From positions 36,941,538 through 37,005,537 of the forward strand of contig OX453273.1 of NCBI GenBank assembly GCA_949710005.1: a DNA stretch of 64,000 nucleotides. Direction: 5' to 3'. Each line of letters begins with the position of its first letter. The stretch's first letter is position 1. Both the position numbers and the translations under genes were made by a program. Positions 33,801 through 43,995 of the stretch are shown piece after piece. Origin of the DNA: Ricordea florida (lineage: Eukaryota > Cnidaria > Anthozoa > Corallimorpharia > Ricordeidae). The notes under the pieces were generated by a model. It saw nothing but the letters and a program-made list of their open reading frames with translations. It searched no databases and was not told the origin of the DNA.

Positions 33801-36699
33801 CCATGAGAAGTTGACAATATTGGCGGCCAGGTTTCAATTTAATTAAAAAAAAAAGAGAGAAAGAATTCAAAAGAAACTGGTTTTAAATTAGTGCTGCTTT
33901 TTTTTCGTTCGAGTGTACATTGAACAAACTTGAAAAATCAAAAATTAGAAAAAGACACTTTTAAGATCGTAAAATTTTTATTTCTATTTTCACGTCTTTT
34001 CTAGTAGAAAAAGTTGTTTTCATTTTGTAAAAACAGTCCAGTGTTAGGTCATCTATTGCGGTCGTTATCTTAGCATGATGGCGAACCAACGACTAAAAGT
34101 TGATCAAGAGAAGACAGAAAGTCTCAAAATTCTCGTATCCTTCCTTCCAAACCACGATATCGGAAGTTATTTTTCGCTTATTTTACAAGAGTTCTTTCTC
34201 TTACCGCCTTCATTAAATATTAATCATGCCGACCGCGGCTGCTCGTCTGTGCGTGGTTCTTTTCCACTCGCCGCTATGACACAATTAAGAATACTCTATG
34301 TTGTGATGAATCGTTCTTTTGAAATATTTTAAGCACCACGTGCTATGAATGCGGTGTAATTGGCCAAATTGACGGAAATCAAAAAGGCGAACGCGGCATA
34401 AATTAAGTTGACAATTGGAGTTGGATGTACCGACCGTGGTGAAGAAGAAAGATCCTGACTGCAGACGGGATATATTTTTCAACGGTGAGAAAACAGGTTG
34501 TTGTCAATTCTAAGAAACTTCATATGTATGCTTAACTTAACTCTCAACTTCTGTGAGTTTTACCTCTGACCTCGAGCTCGAGGAATAAATCTCAAATCGG
34601 ACGAAGTCAGACTAAAAATACCACCTGCCATCTTTCCTCCCTCCAGAACCATTATGCATCAAAAGTACTCAAGAGTTATACACATTTTAGTGTTTAACGC
34701 CAAACCGGAAATTCTGGATCAAGAATTATGGGTCCTATTGTTTCTTGAAAGATATCTTCGAAGTCACAATTCGCATGAACCTTTTCCGAGCAGCATTTTA
34801 TCATTGAAGGGGTATTTCACAGACTTTTCACCCATGCATCTCATTTTATAACAGCCTGAACAAACGATGTTTAAGGAGCCGTTGACAAGAGCTTTTTGTC
34901 TGTTTAAGTTTTAATTGAGAAGGCGCGTTGTCCTTTTAGGCTAGGCGTGTGCCCTGTTGTTGTACAATGTCAAATCTACGTGGGAGATTAATTCACCATT
35001 ATTCACCTATTGGAAAGCCTCCTCAAAATAAATGATCAACGTTAATGGTCATTTTGACAATGAAATTTCAATTTCGTCTCATCCAAAACTGAAAAGGTCC
35101 TTTACACAAAAACAAAATACAACGCGTGCGCTCAAAGTTATTTTTGTCAACATTGTCCCCTTGCATGTAATGTAGAAAATGTCAAAATTCCATACACGTG
35201 GTGTTACTGAATTCAGACATTGAAAAGCAAGAGAATTGTGGTTCGTTTGTCAGTCACAAAAAAACACCCAAAAGAACAGTTACGTGCAGTCATTCACCTG
35301 AAATGCTGATCTGTTTTCGTTGTTGCCTGTTCAAGATCCATGATCATGTCTGTATAACGCCACTTATAAGCTTGATAAGATTAATTCAAGGACACTGTTA
35401 AACTGGTCTAGTTAGAATCTGAAAGTTTGTAGTGGGCATGGGCCGAAAAGTGAAGGCAAAGCACATACTGTTTGCCTCCGATTGAATATGTTTCTGTTAT
35501 AAATTCAATAATATAGTCTGTCGTGGGAATGCATCAAGCTTGTGACATTGAATTTGAATTCCGGGACCAAGACGAAATTAAATTGCAGGTTGCGTCAATC
35601 AGAGCTAAAATTGTTGGGATTTTCGGTTTGACGGTGTTTTTTAAGGTTTGTTTTTCGGTTTTTGCAATGAAAAACTCCTGTCGGTTTCGGTCCGCGGTTT
35701 TCCATTTTTTAGTACTTGGTTTTCGGTTTTCGGTCTTCGGCAAAAACCAAACTTTTTTCAGATTTGGTCTCCGACAGGTGACTGATTGTTGAAAGTGTCA
35801 ATCGAATCATATTCACATCTAAGTTCTCAAAACTTCAATATGGAATTCTGAATTCTTGATGCTGGTATAGATATAGGATAGCTTTTCCCGATCGCAAAAT
35901 CCCCCCAAAGTCTTGCTTTTTGTGAATATTCCCTGAATATGAAGAAAATATAAACGAACTGAAAGATGTCCCAAATGTGAACTACATATCAGATCGATTA
36001 GGGACCAGAAGAGTTTGGAAATTGGGGTGCGTAAATCTCTAGTTTCGTCTTTGGTTTTCGATTTTATTTAAACTCTGGAGCCGTTTTTTGGTTTTAGGTG
36101 ATTTTTCGAGCGGTTTTCGGTTTCTTATAGACCCCAAGGTCCTCCTCCATTATGTCACATGACTGGCCTTTGCAGTTTACATTTTGACATTGCTCAGGAC
36201 TTCAAGTCTCCTTTCCATGTTTAAAACAGGCCTCTAGTGGGAAATAGAATAAAGGTGCGTGTACTACTTGTTTATTTACAGTATGAGCGAACAAGTGAGT
36301 TGTTTTACTCAGCTGAACGAGAGAATGAAAATAATATATAGTATTTTCCATGCTGCCAGTAGTTTGTCAATTTTATTGGTACGTTTTCTCGAATTAAGGG
36401 CTATGTTTTCACGAAACCCACTCAAGCAGAACTCAAAGAAAAAAATTCATCCCCAAAAATATATGTTTCCTCCTAAGAGCTGCATAAGAGAATAATTTTT
36501 ACTATTGACAACAGATTCTATTCGCCCCTATGGGATAAAAGTCTCACTGTCTCACGGTTGAGTAATAGCCACGCAGCCAATTTAACAGGAGCGACTTAAA
36601 AGGCTACTCTGTATATGTATGTTGACACGAATAGTACCTGACCATATTTAAAAGAAATATACTCATAATTCACTGTATGATGTAACATCCCTGTATGCA

Positions 36700-36957
36700 C
36701 TTATGTCAGGCATGGAAACCACAACAGCGAAGGTCCATTCCGTGGGTGGTCTCTTTGAAATTTCGAGATCGAATTGGAATTTAGAGGTGTTGGTTTTTAT
36801 CGAGGAAGAAAAATCGGAGAACCCGGAGAAAAACCCTCAGAGCAAGGATATAACCAACAACAGACTCAACCTTCATGAGACAGTGGGAATCGAACCCGGG
36901 TCATAGAGATGGTATGGGAGGCGAGTGTTCTCACCACTGCGCCAACCTTGCTCTCCA
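36700..36957 (-). mobile_element. tRNA-derived SINE with 'GGAGAACCCGGAGAAAAACC' body
   Basis: The minus-strand head has 'GGCGCAGTGGTGAGAAC' and 'ACCCGGGTTCGATTCCCAC'. The adjoining body on the plus strand contains GGAGAACCCGGAGAAAAACC. It is related in the head to 6680-6765. Confidence 0.6.
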
Positions 36958-37609
36958 TGTCAACATATGTGGCGAGAACTTTTACGATCAACAGTTTTTC
37001 TCTGATTTTCTAGTTCCTCTCTGCGTTTGGTTCATTTTGTGTTCGTTCAGTTGTAACGCTATTTTTCATCAGCAGTTGAAAACAGGAGCCCATGGCCTCC
37101 TGTTGAAAACTATCTGTTTGTACATGTCTAATACGTTCGTATTTGCCAATCGTTCTGACGTAAATGGAAAGCTTTTGGTGTTGCTGGCACTGGGGTCACT
37201 CTCGAGAGGATATTACAAACATTCATACCATAGTTGAAGTCTTGTTTTTCGTAAATCTGCTTAAAAGTTAGGATCGACTTTAGGGAAATTTCCCTCGCCG
37301 CCTTCCTCCATGTTGGATTACGTTTCACTACCGCTGACCAAAGACATGTTACTCAGCCTTTCATCTCAAAGGTGCCTGATATCATGAAACTAAAGAGATT
37401 AAACTTAAGTTGTCACTCGGTCAGGTTAGACGTAAAACCAAACCATTTGTATTGATGCCTATGATTGATCTGAGTTTCGCTGGCTCTATTGCAGTGTCGG
37501 CTCTTAAAGCAAGAAGTTTAATGTTCCTGTTTTTAAAAAAAAAAATCACACACTGGGCGGAATCAAATGACCAATAAACTACTTATAAGGCGTTTTTATT
37601 TTGCATCAG

Positions 37610-40600
37610 ATGAATTGGATGGGATCCCTGGAATTCCAGCAAATGATTGACAAGTCATCGTCAGCTGACACCCTGACAACTCCACATTCATTCAGAGAGC
37701 GAATTACCCAGCAGGACCTTCGGCATCTATTGTACGACAGAAATCCCGTGCAGGTGGTACACATTGATGAAATGTGTCCTGAAGACAACAGCAGTCGAAC
37801 GGGTAAACCTCTACACCATGTCCAAGTGATAAGTTTTAATCTAAACAGATTTTAAATATATTTACATATATATATAATCCCCTGACGAGTGGGCAACCAC
37901 GAAACAGGCTTGTAGGGATAAACCTGTAGTTTGTTTGTGTGTTCTTTTCTCCTGCAACAACTACTTCGCTCTACGTTCACGTATTGAGCACTGTTTTACG
38001 ATTAATCAACTTTTACACTTTATATATATATATATATATAAAACGTTAGATAAAGCAAGGACGGACAACTTCTGACGATAAAAAAGTTAAAAAGTTAAAA
38101 ATTTAATAGAAAAAACGTTTCGGTCTTAGACCTTCGTTAGTTAGTTTCTTAGACCTTCGTCAGTTTCGGTCTTAGACCTTCGTCAGTAGTACTGTTCAGT
38201 AGCTGTCCAAAGAATGGTCACAATACATGGTTTGATCCACAGATGAAAAACCCAGAACCACACTGTATAGTAAAACAAACCGTACCACAGTACAGTACTG
38301 TTCAGTAGCTTTACAAAGAATGGTCACACTGCATGGTTTAATCCACAGACACAGATGAAAAAGATAGAACCACACTGTATAGTGAAACAAACAGTACAAT
38401 GTAGTACAGTACTGTTCCGTAGCTTTACAAAGAATGGTCACACTGCACGGTTTGATCCACAGATGAAATAGTAAGAACCACACTGCATAATTAAACAAAC
38501 AGTACCACAGTACAGTACTGTTGTGCACCATTGTACAATTGCAAGTCACCAAGTTGCATTTCGGCTAGCAGAACTAGACCCCTTGGTCACTAAAATTAAT
38601 TCATTTTGTTCTTTCCAACAGTGTTCAATGATTACCAGAACAAAGAAATGAAATCTGCGAAGTCAATAACAGAGTCAGAGCTCGAACTCAAAAGAAAGAG
38701 AACGATGACTGCTGTGGAACAGAAAAAGTCAGCGAAAAACCGCTGTCAACGCAGGTACGACATCGAGTCTTTCCCGGATGAAGTTCAGCTGTGTGTATCG
38801 GGAATTCCTGGGGCTGGTTTTGGTGTTTGCGCAAAACGTCATATTCCTGTGGGTACGTGGATTGGTCCATTTGAAGGAAGGCGTGTCTCCCCTGAGCGGG
38901 TGACATCTGACATGGATACGTCATATATGTGGGAGGTGAGAAGCAATGCTTAATGTAGAATCTGGTCTTGAATCGATTCATTATTTCAGTATTAACGGTC
39001 TTGTCATCACCCTGTATAATGCCATTCCCATAAAATGTTTTTTCTTTGGCATCACCAACCACCTCATTCTAATGTTATGGAAATACAAAGGAAAATAATA
39101 CCGCTATAAATTCAACGAAACTTTAAGTGCAATTTATAAGTCATGATATTGTTTTAGAGTTTGAAAACAATAGTTACACGTGTATATTACAGTTAGTGAA
39201 GTTTAATGGAATTGAAACCAGATATAAGTAATATTCTTTGTTTTATACCGAAAAATCAAGTGATCAAGATTGTTTTGAATCATGAAATCTTCTACCCAAA
39301 TATATTAGGCTAGTTATTAATTCGGAGTTGTTTCGCAAGGAAAATTGGCAAACGAAAGGACGCTTGTAACCAGGCCTTCATAATTACCGTTCAGGCTCTT
39401 CCTGGGCTCAGCTTTCCTCGATCATATTTTTACAGACCGATCATCTCACTTTCACAAAAGGAAAAGATATGAATGACAACATTTCATGAGGATGGCTTAA
39501 TCTTTATACTTCTTTTGACAATGTCGATTTTGCAACGGGAAATTCCATCGTGGTATGGTCACCTGTAACAAAGCAAAACTACTGAGTACCAGTCCACACT
39601 AAGAAATTAGAATAAGATCTAAAATTGAAAAACTGAACTTCGCAATGAGAGGAATATTATAGCCTTGGAATATCCGTTTTTATTGCTACTTTATAGTAAT
39701 GACGGCTTTTTCCACCAAATTGTCGCCTGCTCACGCTCGTGTACTTTTCCATCATCAGGAAAACTTGTCTTGCCCTTCGTGCAAAAATGTCTAATGAACT
39801 TTAACCAATTTTTACTCAGATCTTTAGAGACGGTAAACTTCTTTGCTTCCTCGATGGCAGTGATCCGACCACCTCTAGCTGGATGAGATTTATTCGCTGT
39901 GCTCGGTACAAAGGAGAACAGAACCTTTTTGCTTTTCAACACGCTGGAAGCATTTATTATCGCGCGTTCAGGGAGATACGTCGTGGAGCTGAACTACTGG
40001 TATGGTACGACAGTAACTACCAACAACATGTAGGGATACCCGTAGGAGACTGGGAACTTAGCACTGTTCGGTGTTTTTCAGGTAAGAATTCTTATCATCT
40101 TTTCTGTTTTATTACTCGGACTGAGGGGGCTGAAGCATCGAAGATATCGACATTGAAAAGGAGTATTCCGACATTCAAACGAATCTAGGTGAACCATGTT
40201 CACAAAGACAACTCAGAATTAAGAACATCAACGACGTAAGGTTACTGAGTTGATCTAACAACAATTTCTCCTTACTTACCTCTTACTGACCCTAACCCTA
40301 ACCATAGGTAAATCAATAGCTCTAAGTGATGAGATTTACTAATCAGTTCTTGGGTACAGAACAGTGCGAAACCCAGCTTACCTTTATTTTCTCGGGTAAA
40401 TAGAGTCTATTCACGTGACGTCACAGAGGCCATATTGGTGTACAAAAACAACTCTTTTTCCTTCTGCAACAACAACAACAACAACAACAACTTTTATTTC
40501 ACATTTAAGTGGTCTACAATGATTGAAAAATACCTAATCTAAATAAAGAAACAAAAAATGGTGCTTATGCTGTTTTTTAAGGCCAAACCTTAGTGACAGT

Positions 40601-43056
40601 ACTGTATTGTTTTATCCACCAAAGAGCTGCCTTGTTATGTGACAGTGAAAGCACTGTTTAATGACAATATCTGTCTTTAAAAGGCTTCTGGCTTTGTCAA
40701 GAGCCACGATGTTTATCCGCCAAGGAGAATATGGAGACTTAAGCGAACGAGTAAAACATCGAGTTACTGTGTTAAAAGGTTCACTTAAGTTGTAGAAAGG
40801 GGTCCGTTTAATTCCCAACTGAACTGGGGCTGTGCCAATGGAAAATTGAAAGAGCAAAGTAGTTGATAGTGTAAGATTATATGTTGTTACCATATCAAAA
40901 AAAAAGGAAAACAAAATTTATACCAAGGAAAAAATTGAACCACAAAATATACAAAAAAGCTATGCTGACGTTATGGGCGTTCACCCGTCGTCAGAGCGAA
41001 AGGCGACGAAGGGTGACGGGGGCCAATGAAGGGAGGTCAGCTTCCCTTTAATAGGGAACTTAAGCAAACATGACGACGGCGCTGCAGACAACACCAATGA
41101 AAAAATTAAATTGCTTTGCTATTGCACCATGGGGGGAGGGCTTGTTTTATTTTCTTTCCATTTCCTTTCTAAATTACGAAATTTTAAAATTGTTACCGTT
41201 CGCGTTTCCCAGTCCGAATTTTACAAGGACGTTTTGGCGTTGTTCATTGGGAACAACTTGGGAAATGGTCATTTCACGTTGTTGTCTTGCAGAGGACAAA
41301 AATGAAAGCTACCAGACTGTATTTTGCCCGCCCAGTTTCATTGTATTGTTCATCAGCGATTTTGTTTGGTGCCGTCCTAGTTGAAGTCGTCTTCGTGTTT
41401 TTCTCAAGCTCCCTAATACAGTGGTACAACTTATAGCTCGTTTCATAAACTTATTTTTTGTATGTTTCGGCTACTTGAATAGGCCATGATCACGTGCAAA
41501 AAATGCTTTTGGATATTGTTCTAAGATGCGCCCCTTTAAATACAACTAAAAATAGTGTTCACTAGAGCTGCTTTAAACTACCTGTTTATGACGATCTGTA
41601 TTGAATACAAAGACTGTGCATATGACAGTTCATTGAAATTAATATCCATGCAATTATATCAACGTATTTCTCTGTAAATTTCACAATGAAATTTATTACA
41701 ATCGTACAGTATTTAAACATGCTGTGTAACAGGAACGTATATATTGTGAGTTAACAAATTTCTGTACTGTCGACCCCGTTGCTGATTTGAGTCTAACAAA
41801 CCAAATCTTGTACCGAATAATTCTATTCAGTACCGTTGAAGCTTTTGAATTTAAAGAAACGACAGAAGTGCAAACTACTCAACTTGGAATCCTGCTCGCA
41901 GTATGGCGACAAAATGCGACGTCGTGGTTGCAAAACTCAGTCAGATGTACCCGACACAAACTAGCCTGCGAATACAGGCGTCTCTCATGCATCGCTCACC
42001 AACTTGCGCGCTTGCTAAATATTACTCGAGACCACCATGTGCGCCAAGTTTCATCAAATCGGGAACGCTTTCCATACCACTAACACATTTCTTACTTTTT
42101 TTGAAATTCCTTGTATGTTTACGTGCGGGAAACTCTAGGATGCCTCCTCGGTTCTCCGGGCCAAAACCCGAGGAGGCAATAACAGAGGCCTTCTCGTGGC
42201 AGTCAGATTCTTAGTCATGAACATGATGAAGTATGCATAGTCCCTGCTCTGTGGCCATTTTCAGTTTTTTCAGTAACTCGAGTTCACCTCCTTCTATTTT
42301 CTTTTAGGAAGATCAACTGCACGGCATTCTGTTGTAGCAAGTTTATCACGTGACAGCGAATCACCGCTTATCCAAGACGCATCGCCAGAGACTGTTTGTA
42401 GCGATTCCACAGAGCCAGTCAATACGAAAAGAAGAAAATGTTCGTCTAGTACTGTTTGCGGTCTGCTATGTCAAGGTCCTTTTGATTCCGGACTAGGTCA
42501 AAATTATGTTATAATGCCGTCAAGCGGAGCACAGCATCAAGGCAAGGATTGTAGGACACAAGTAAGCGACAGCAACTCTTGTATAAACAGGAAAGCAGAT
42601 TTACCAATAACAAGCTCTGCTAACAGTGCCAGGCCGAACCTCTCACCTGCCGATAGTCCTAGCCATCTTAACTGCTTCGATGAGGTTGCCCCAAAACACA
42701 TTGGAGATTTATTTAAATGCGGTCAATGTAAACAAACATTCACTCAGCGATCCCTACTGAACAATCATCTCTGTCCACATCTACCATCCAGGCCTTACAG
42801 ATGCGGTCACTGCCCAGAATCCTTTGCACAGCCAAAAGAACTGCGCGCACATGCTGTCCTCCATATAAGTGAGAAACCATTTAAATGCGGCTACTGTTTG
42901 CGATCATTCGCAGGGGCCACAACGCTAGATAATCACGTGCGCACGCACACTGGAGAAAAACCATTCTTATGCGAAAAATGTGGAAAGGCCTTTACGCAAG
43001 CCTCCCAGCTCAGTCGACACCAAAGGATATGTCAAGAACATGAAAATCGAAGCTGA
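37610..43056 (+). CDS. PRDM gene B: PR/SET domain plus four zinc fingers (spliced)
   Basis: Proposed exons: 37610-37802, 38622-38935, 39820-40081, 42308-43056. Phases 0-1, 1-0, 0-1, 1-stop give 505 residues. The first exon resembles that of A and C ([18 protein letters not shown]). Exon 2 has a Lys/Arg-rich stretch ([18 protein letters not shown], a likely nuclear signal) and then the first half of SET. Exon 3 has the second half ([36 protein letters not shown]). Exon 4 carries a linker and four fingers (about residues 394-500). The usual GPYEG reads GPFEG here. The ATG directly after the first acceptor may or may not be the true start. Intron 1 carries a hammerhead-bearing retroelement fragment and a satellite. 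Predicted role: DNA-binding chromatin regulator. Confidence 0.85.
37860..38187 (+). mobile_element. Penelope-like element fragment (pseudo-LTR) carrying the hammerhead
   Basis: The stretch runs from a TATATA-rich lead, through the hammerhead, a unique 100-bp part and a (TA)n tract (38020-38040), to repeated 'CGGTCTTAGACCTTCGT' units at about 38118-38187. Hammerheads are known in terminal repeats of Penelope-like retroelements, which is the basis of the call. No reverse transcriptase is visible. It lies wholly within PRDM B intron 1. Confidence 0.5.
37876..37919 (+). ncRNA. Type I hammerhead ribozyme (self-cleaving RNA)
   Basis: Core CTGACGA is at 37882-37888. Stem II is GTGG/CCAC with a GCAA loop (37889-37900), and GAAA is at 37901-37904. 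A minimal stem III, ACA/TGT with loop GGCT, spans 37904-37913. The expected cleavage follows the A at 37914. Stem I pairs ATCCC just before the core with GGGAT (37915-37919). All core positions expected of a hammerhead are present. Minimal stem III is typical of hammerheads in Penelope-like elements and retrozymes. It lies in PRDM B intron 1 on the sense strand. Confidence 0.85.
38188..38520 (+). repeat. Tandem satellite, 106-114 bp unit, about three copies
   Basis: Units begin 'AGTACTGTTCAGTAGCTTT' at 38188, 38294 and 38408, with a partial unit from 38514. Each contains 'AATGGTCACACTGCATGG' and 'AGAACCACACTGTATAG'. It lies in PRDM B intron 1. Related copies are at 43345-43570, 43800-43995 and 52790-53115. 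Confidence 0.85.
38622..38935 (+). CDS. PRDM B exon 2: basic region and N-terminal half of SET
   Basis: It follows a TTCCAACAG acceptor and ends 'YMWE' before GTGAGA. It contains a basic cluster, [17 protein letters not shown] and GTWIGPFEG. No CxxC zinc knuckle is present, unlike gene C at the same place. Confidence 0.88.
39820..40081 (+). CDS. PRDM B exon 3: C-terminal half of SET
   Basis: It begins '[15 protein letters not shown]' after TTTACTCAG, contains [24 protein letters not shown] and ELLVWY, and ends at CAG/GTAAGA in phase 1. It aligns along its length with exon 3 of A and C. Confidence 0.9.
40466..40491. repeat. (CAA)n microsatellite
   Basis: About eight CAA units in PRDM B intron 3, followed by A/T-rich sequence that may be an old LINE tail. 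Confidence 0.9.
42308..43056 (+). CDS. PRDM B exon 4: linker and four zinc fingers
   Basis: The exon opens after a CTTTTAG acceptor (phase 1) with about 135 residues of Ser-rich linker containing a KRRK cluster. Four finger units follow, with linkers such as '[11 protein letters not shown]' and 'HTGEKPF'. Finger 1 has an 'HLCPH' end, giving a possible normal H-x3-H. Finger 4 ends 'SRHQRIC'. The linker and fingers share one exon, unlike gene A. Confidence 0.9.
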
Positions 43057-43206
43057 AACTCATTGATAAAGAAAAAAGAACTTCGTAAAGCTAAAGAATG
43101 CATGACTTTCTTAAATTATATTATTATATATATTTACATTGTTGGATTGTGCACACCTATTGTGCTTGGTCAGAGTTTTTATTGTTAAATCTGTCTGGTT
43201 TTATGA

Positions 43207-43233
43207 TTACTTACTTACTTACTTACTTACTTA
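43207..43233. repeat. (TTAC)n microsatellite
   Basis: About seven TTAC units forming the tail of the minus-strand LINE fragment. Confidence 0.95.
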
Positions 43234-43340
43234 TGCCTAGTGCCCCTCCTGGGGCCACCAACAAGAGTTCTCCAGCTATCTCTGTCCTGGGCTTTCCTTT
43301 CTAGCTGACTCCAGGGCAGCCCCAATCTCTTGATGTCTTG
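43234..43340 (-). mobile_element. LINE 3' end fragment with (GTAA)n tail
   Basis: Minus strand encodes '..LPWSQLERKAQDRDSWRTLVGG..' and ends in a GTAA tract (plus strand TTAC, 43207-43233). It is a shorter relative of the copy at 43563-43755. Confidence 0.7.
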
Positions 43341-43344
43341 ATGT

Positions 43345-43570
43345 CTTGATGAACAGTACTATACTGTGGTACTTTTTGTTTCTCTATACAGTGTGGTTCT
43401 AGCTTTTTCATTTGAGGATCAAACCATGCAGTGTGACCATTCTTTGGAAATCTACTGAACAGTACTTTACTGTGGTACTGTTTGTTTCACTATACTGTGT
43501 GGCTCTAGCTTTTTCATTTGAGGATCAAACCATGCAGTGTGATCATTCTATGGAAAGCTACTGAATAGTT
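43345..43570 (-). repeat. Two satellite units of the 106-114 bp family, inverted
   Basis: The plus strand shows 'ACTATACTGTGTGGCTCTAG', 'GGATCAAACCATGCAGTGTG' and 'TACTGAACAGTACT', the reverse complement of the satellite in PRDM B intron 1. It is sandwiched between two LINE 3' ends. Confidence 0.75.
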
Positions 43571-43755
43571 ACTTACTTATGCCTAGTGCCCCTCCTGGGG
43601 CATAGGCCACCAGCAAGAGTTCTCCAGCAATCTCTATCCTGGGCTTTCCTTTCTAGCTGACTCCAGGTCAGCCACAATCTCTTGATGTCTGCTTCCAAGT
43701 CTCGTCTCCACGAGTTTCTAGGCCGTCCCCTTTTCCTCTTTCCCTGGTCCCTGTT
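43563..43755 (-). mobile_element. LINE ORF2 C-terminal fragment
   Basis: Minus strand encodes 'KRGRPRNSWRRDLEADIKRL', then 'SQLERKAQDRDCWRTLAGGL', and a stop, the familiar C-terminus of many non-LTR reverse transcriptases. Confidence 0.7.
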
Positions 43756-43799
43756 TTGGTTTTATGATTAGCATTCGAAAATTCTGGCCAGGTACTGAA

Positions 43800-43995
43800 A
43801 CAAATCATGCAGTTTAATCATTCCATGAATCGTTCTAGTGGTTCTGCCAGACTTAATATAAAGTCTGTTTCTCACTGTTTCAACTGTGGATCAAACCTGA
43901 CATATAGTGGCACCATTTTTAGAAAAGCTTCTGATGGGTACAGTTCTGTGGTTCTGTTTGTTTTACCCAGTAACGATGTAGTTAAAGCCATGCAG
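43800..43995 (-). repeat. Diverged satellite copies of the same family
   Basis: Recognisable pieces include 'ATCATGCAGTTTAATCATTCC', 'TGTGGATCAAACC' and 'GTGGTTCTGTTTGTTTTACCC'. The copies are more diverged than those at 43.4 kb. Confidence 0.45.

Larger units (their letters stand above)
26496..37609. other. 11-kb region between the divergent PRDM A and B genes
   Basis: Apart from SINEs at 30.45 and 36.7 kb, I recognise nothing coding. It should contain both promoters and any 5' exons. 35610-35765 and 36040-36125 are simple 'CGGTTTT' runs. 28.9 and 33.6-33.9 kb have A-rich tracts. Short open frames here look random. Confidence 0.55.

Noticed and set aside
34075..34332. A 5' exon for PRDM B
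   Set aside because: There is an ATG context and a helical start but no matching phase-0 donor. It is probably a chance open frame.
40285..40306. Interstitial telomere repeat (CCCTAA)
   Set aside because: Only about two units; too short to mean anything.
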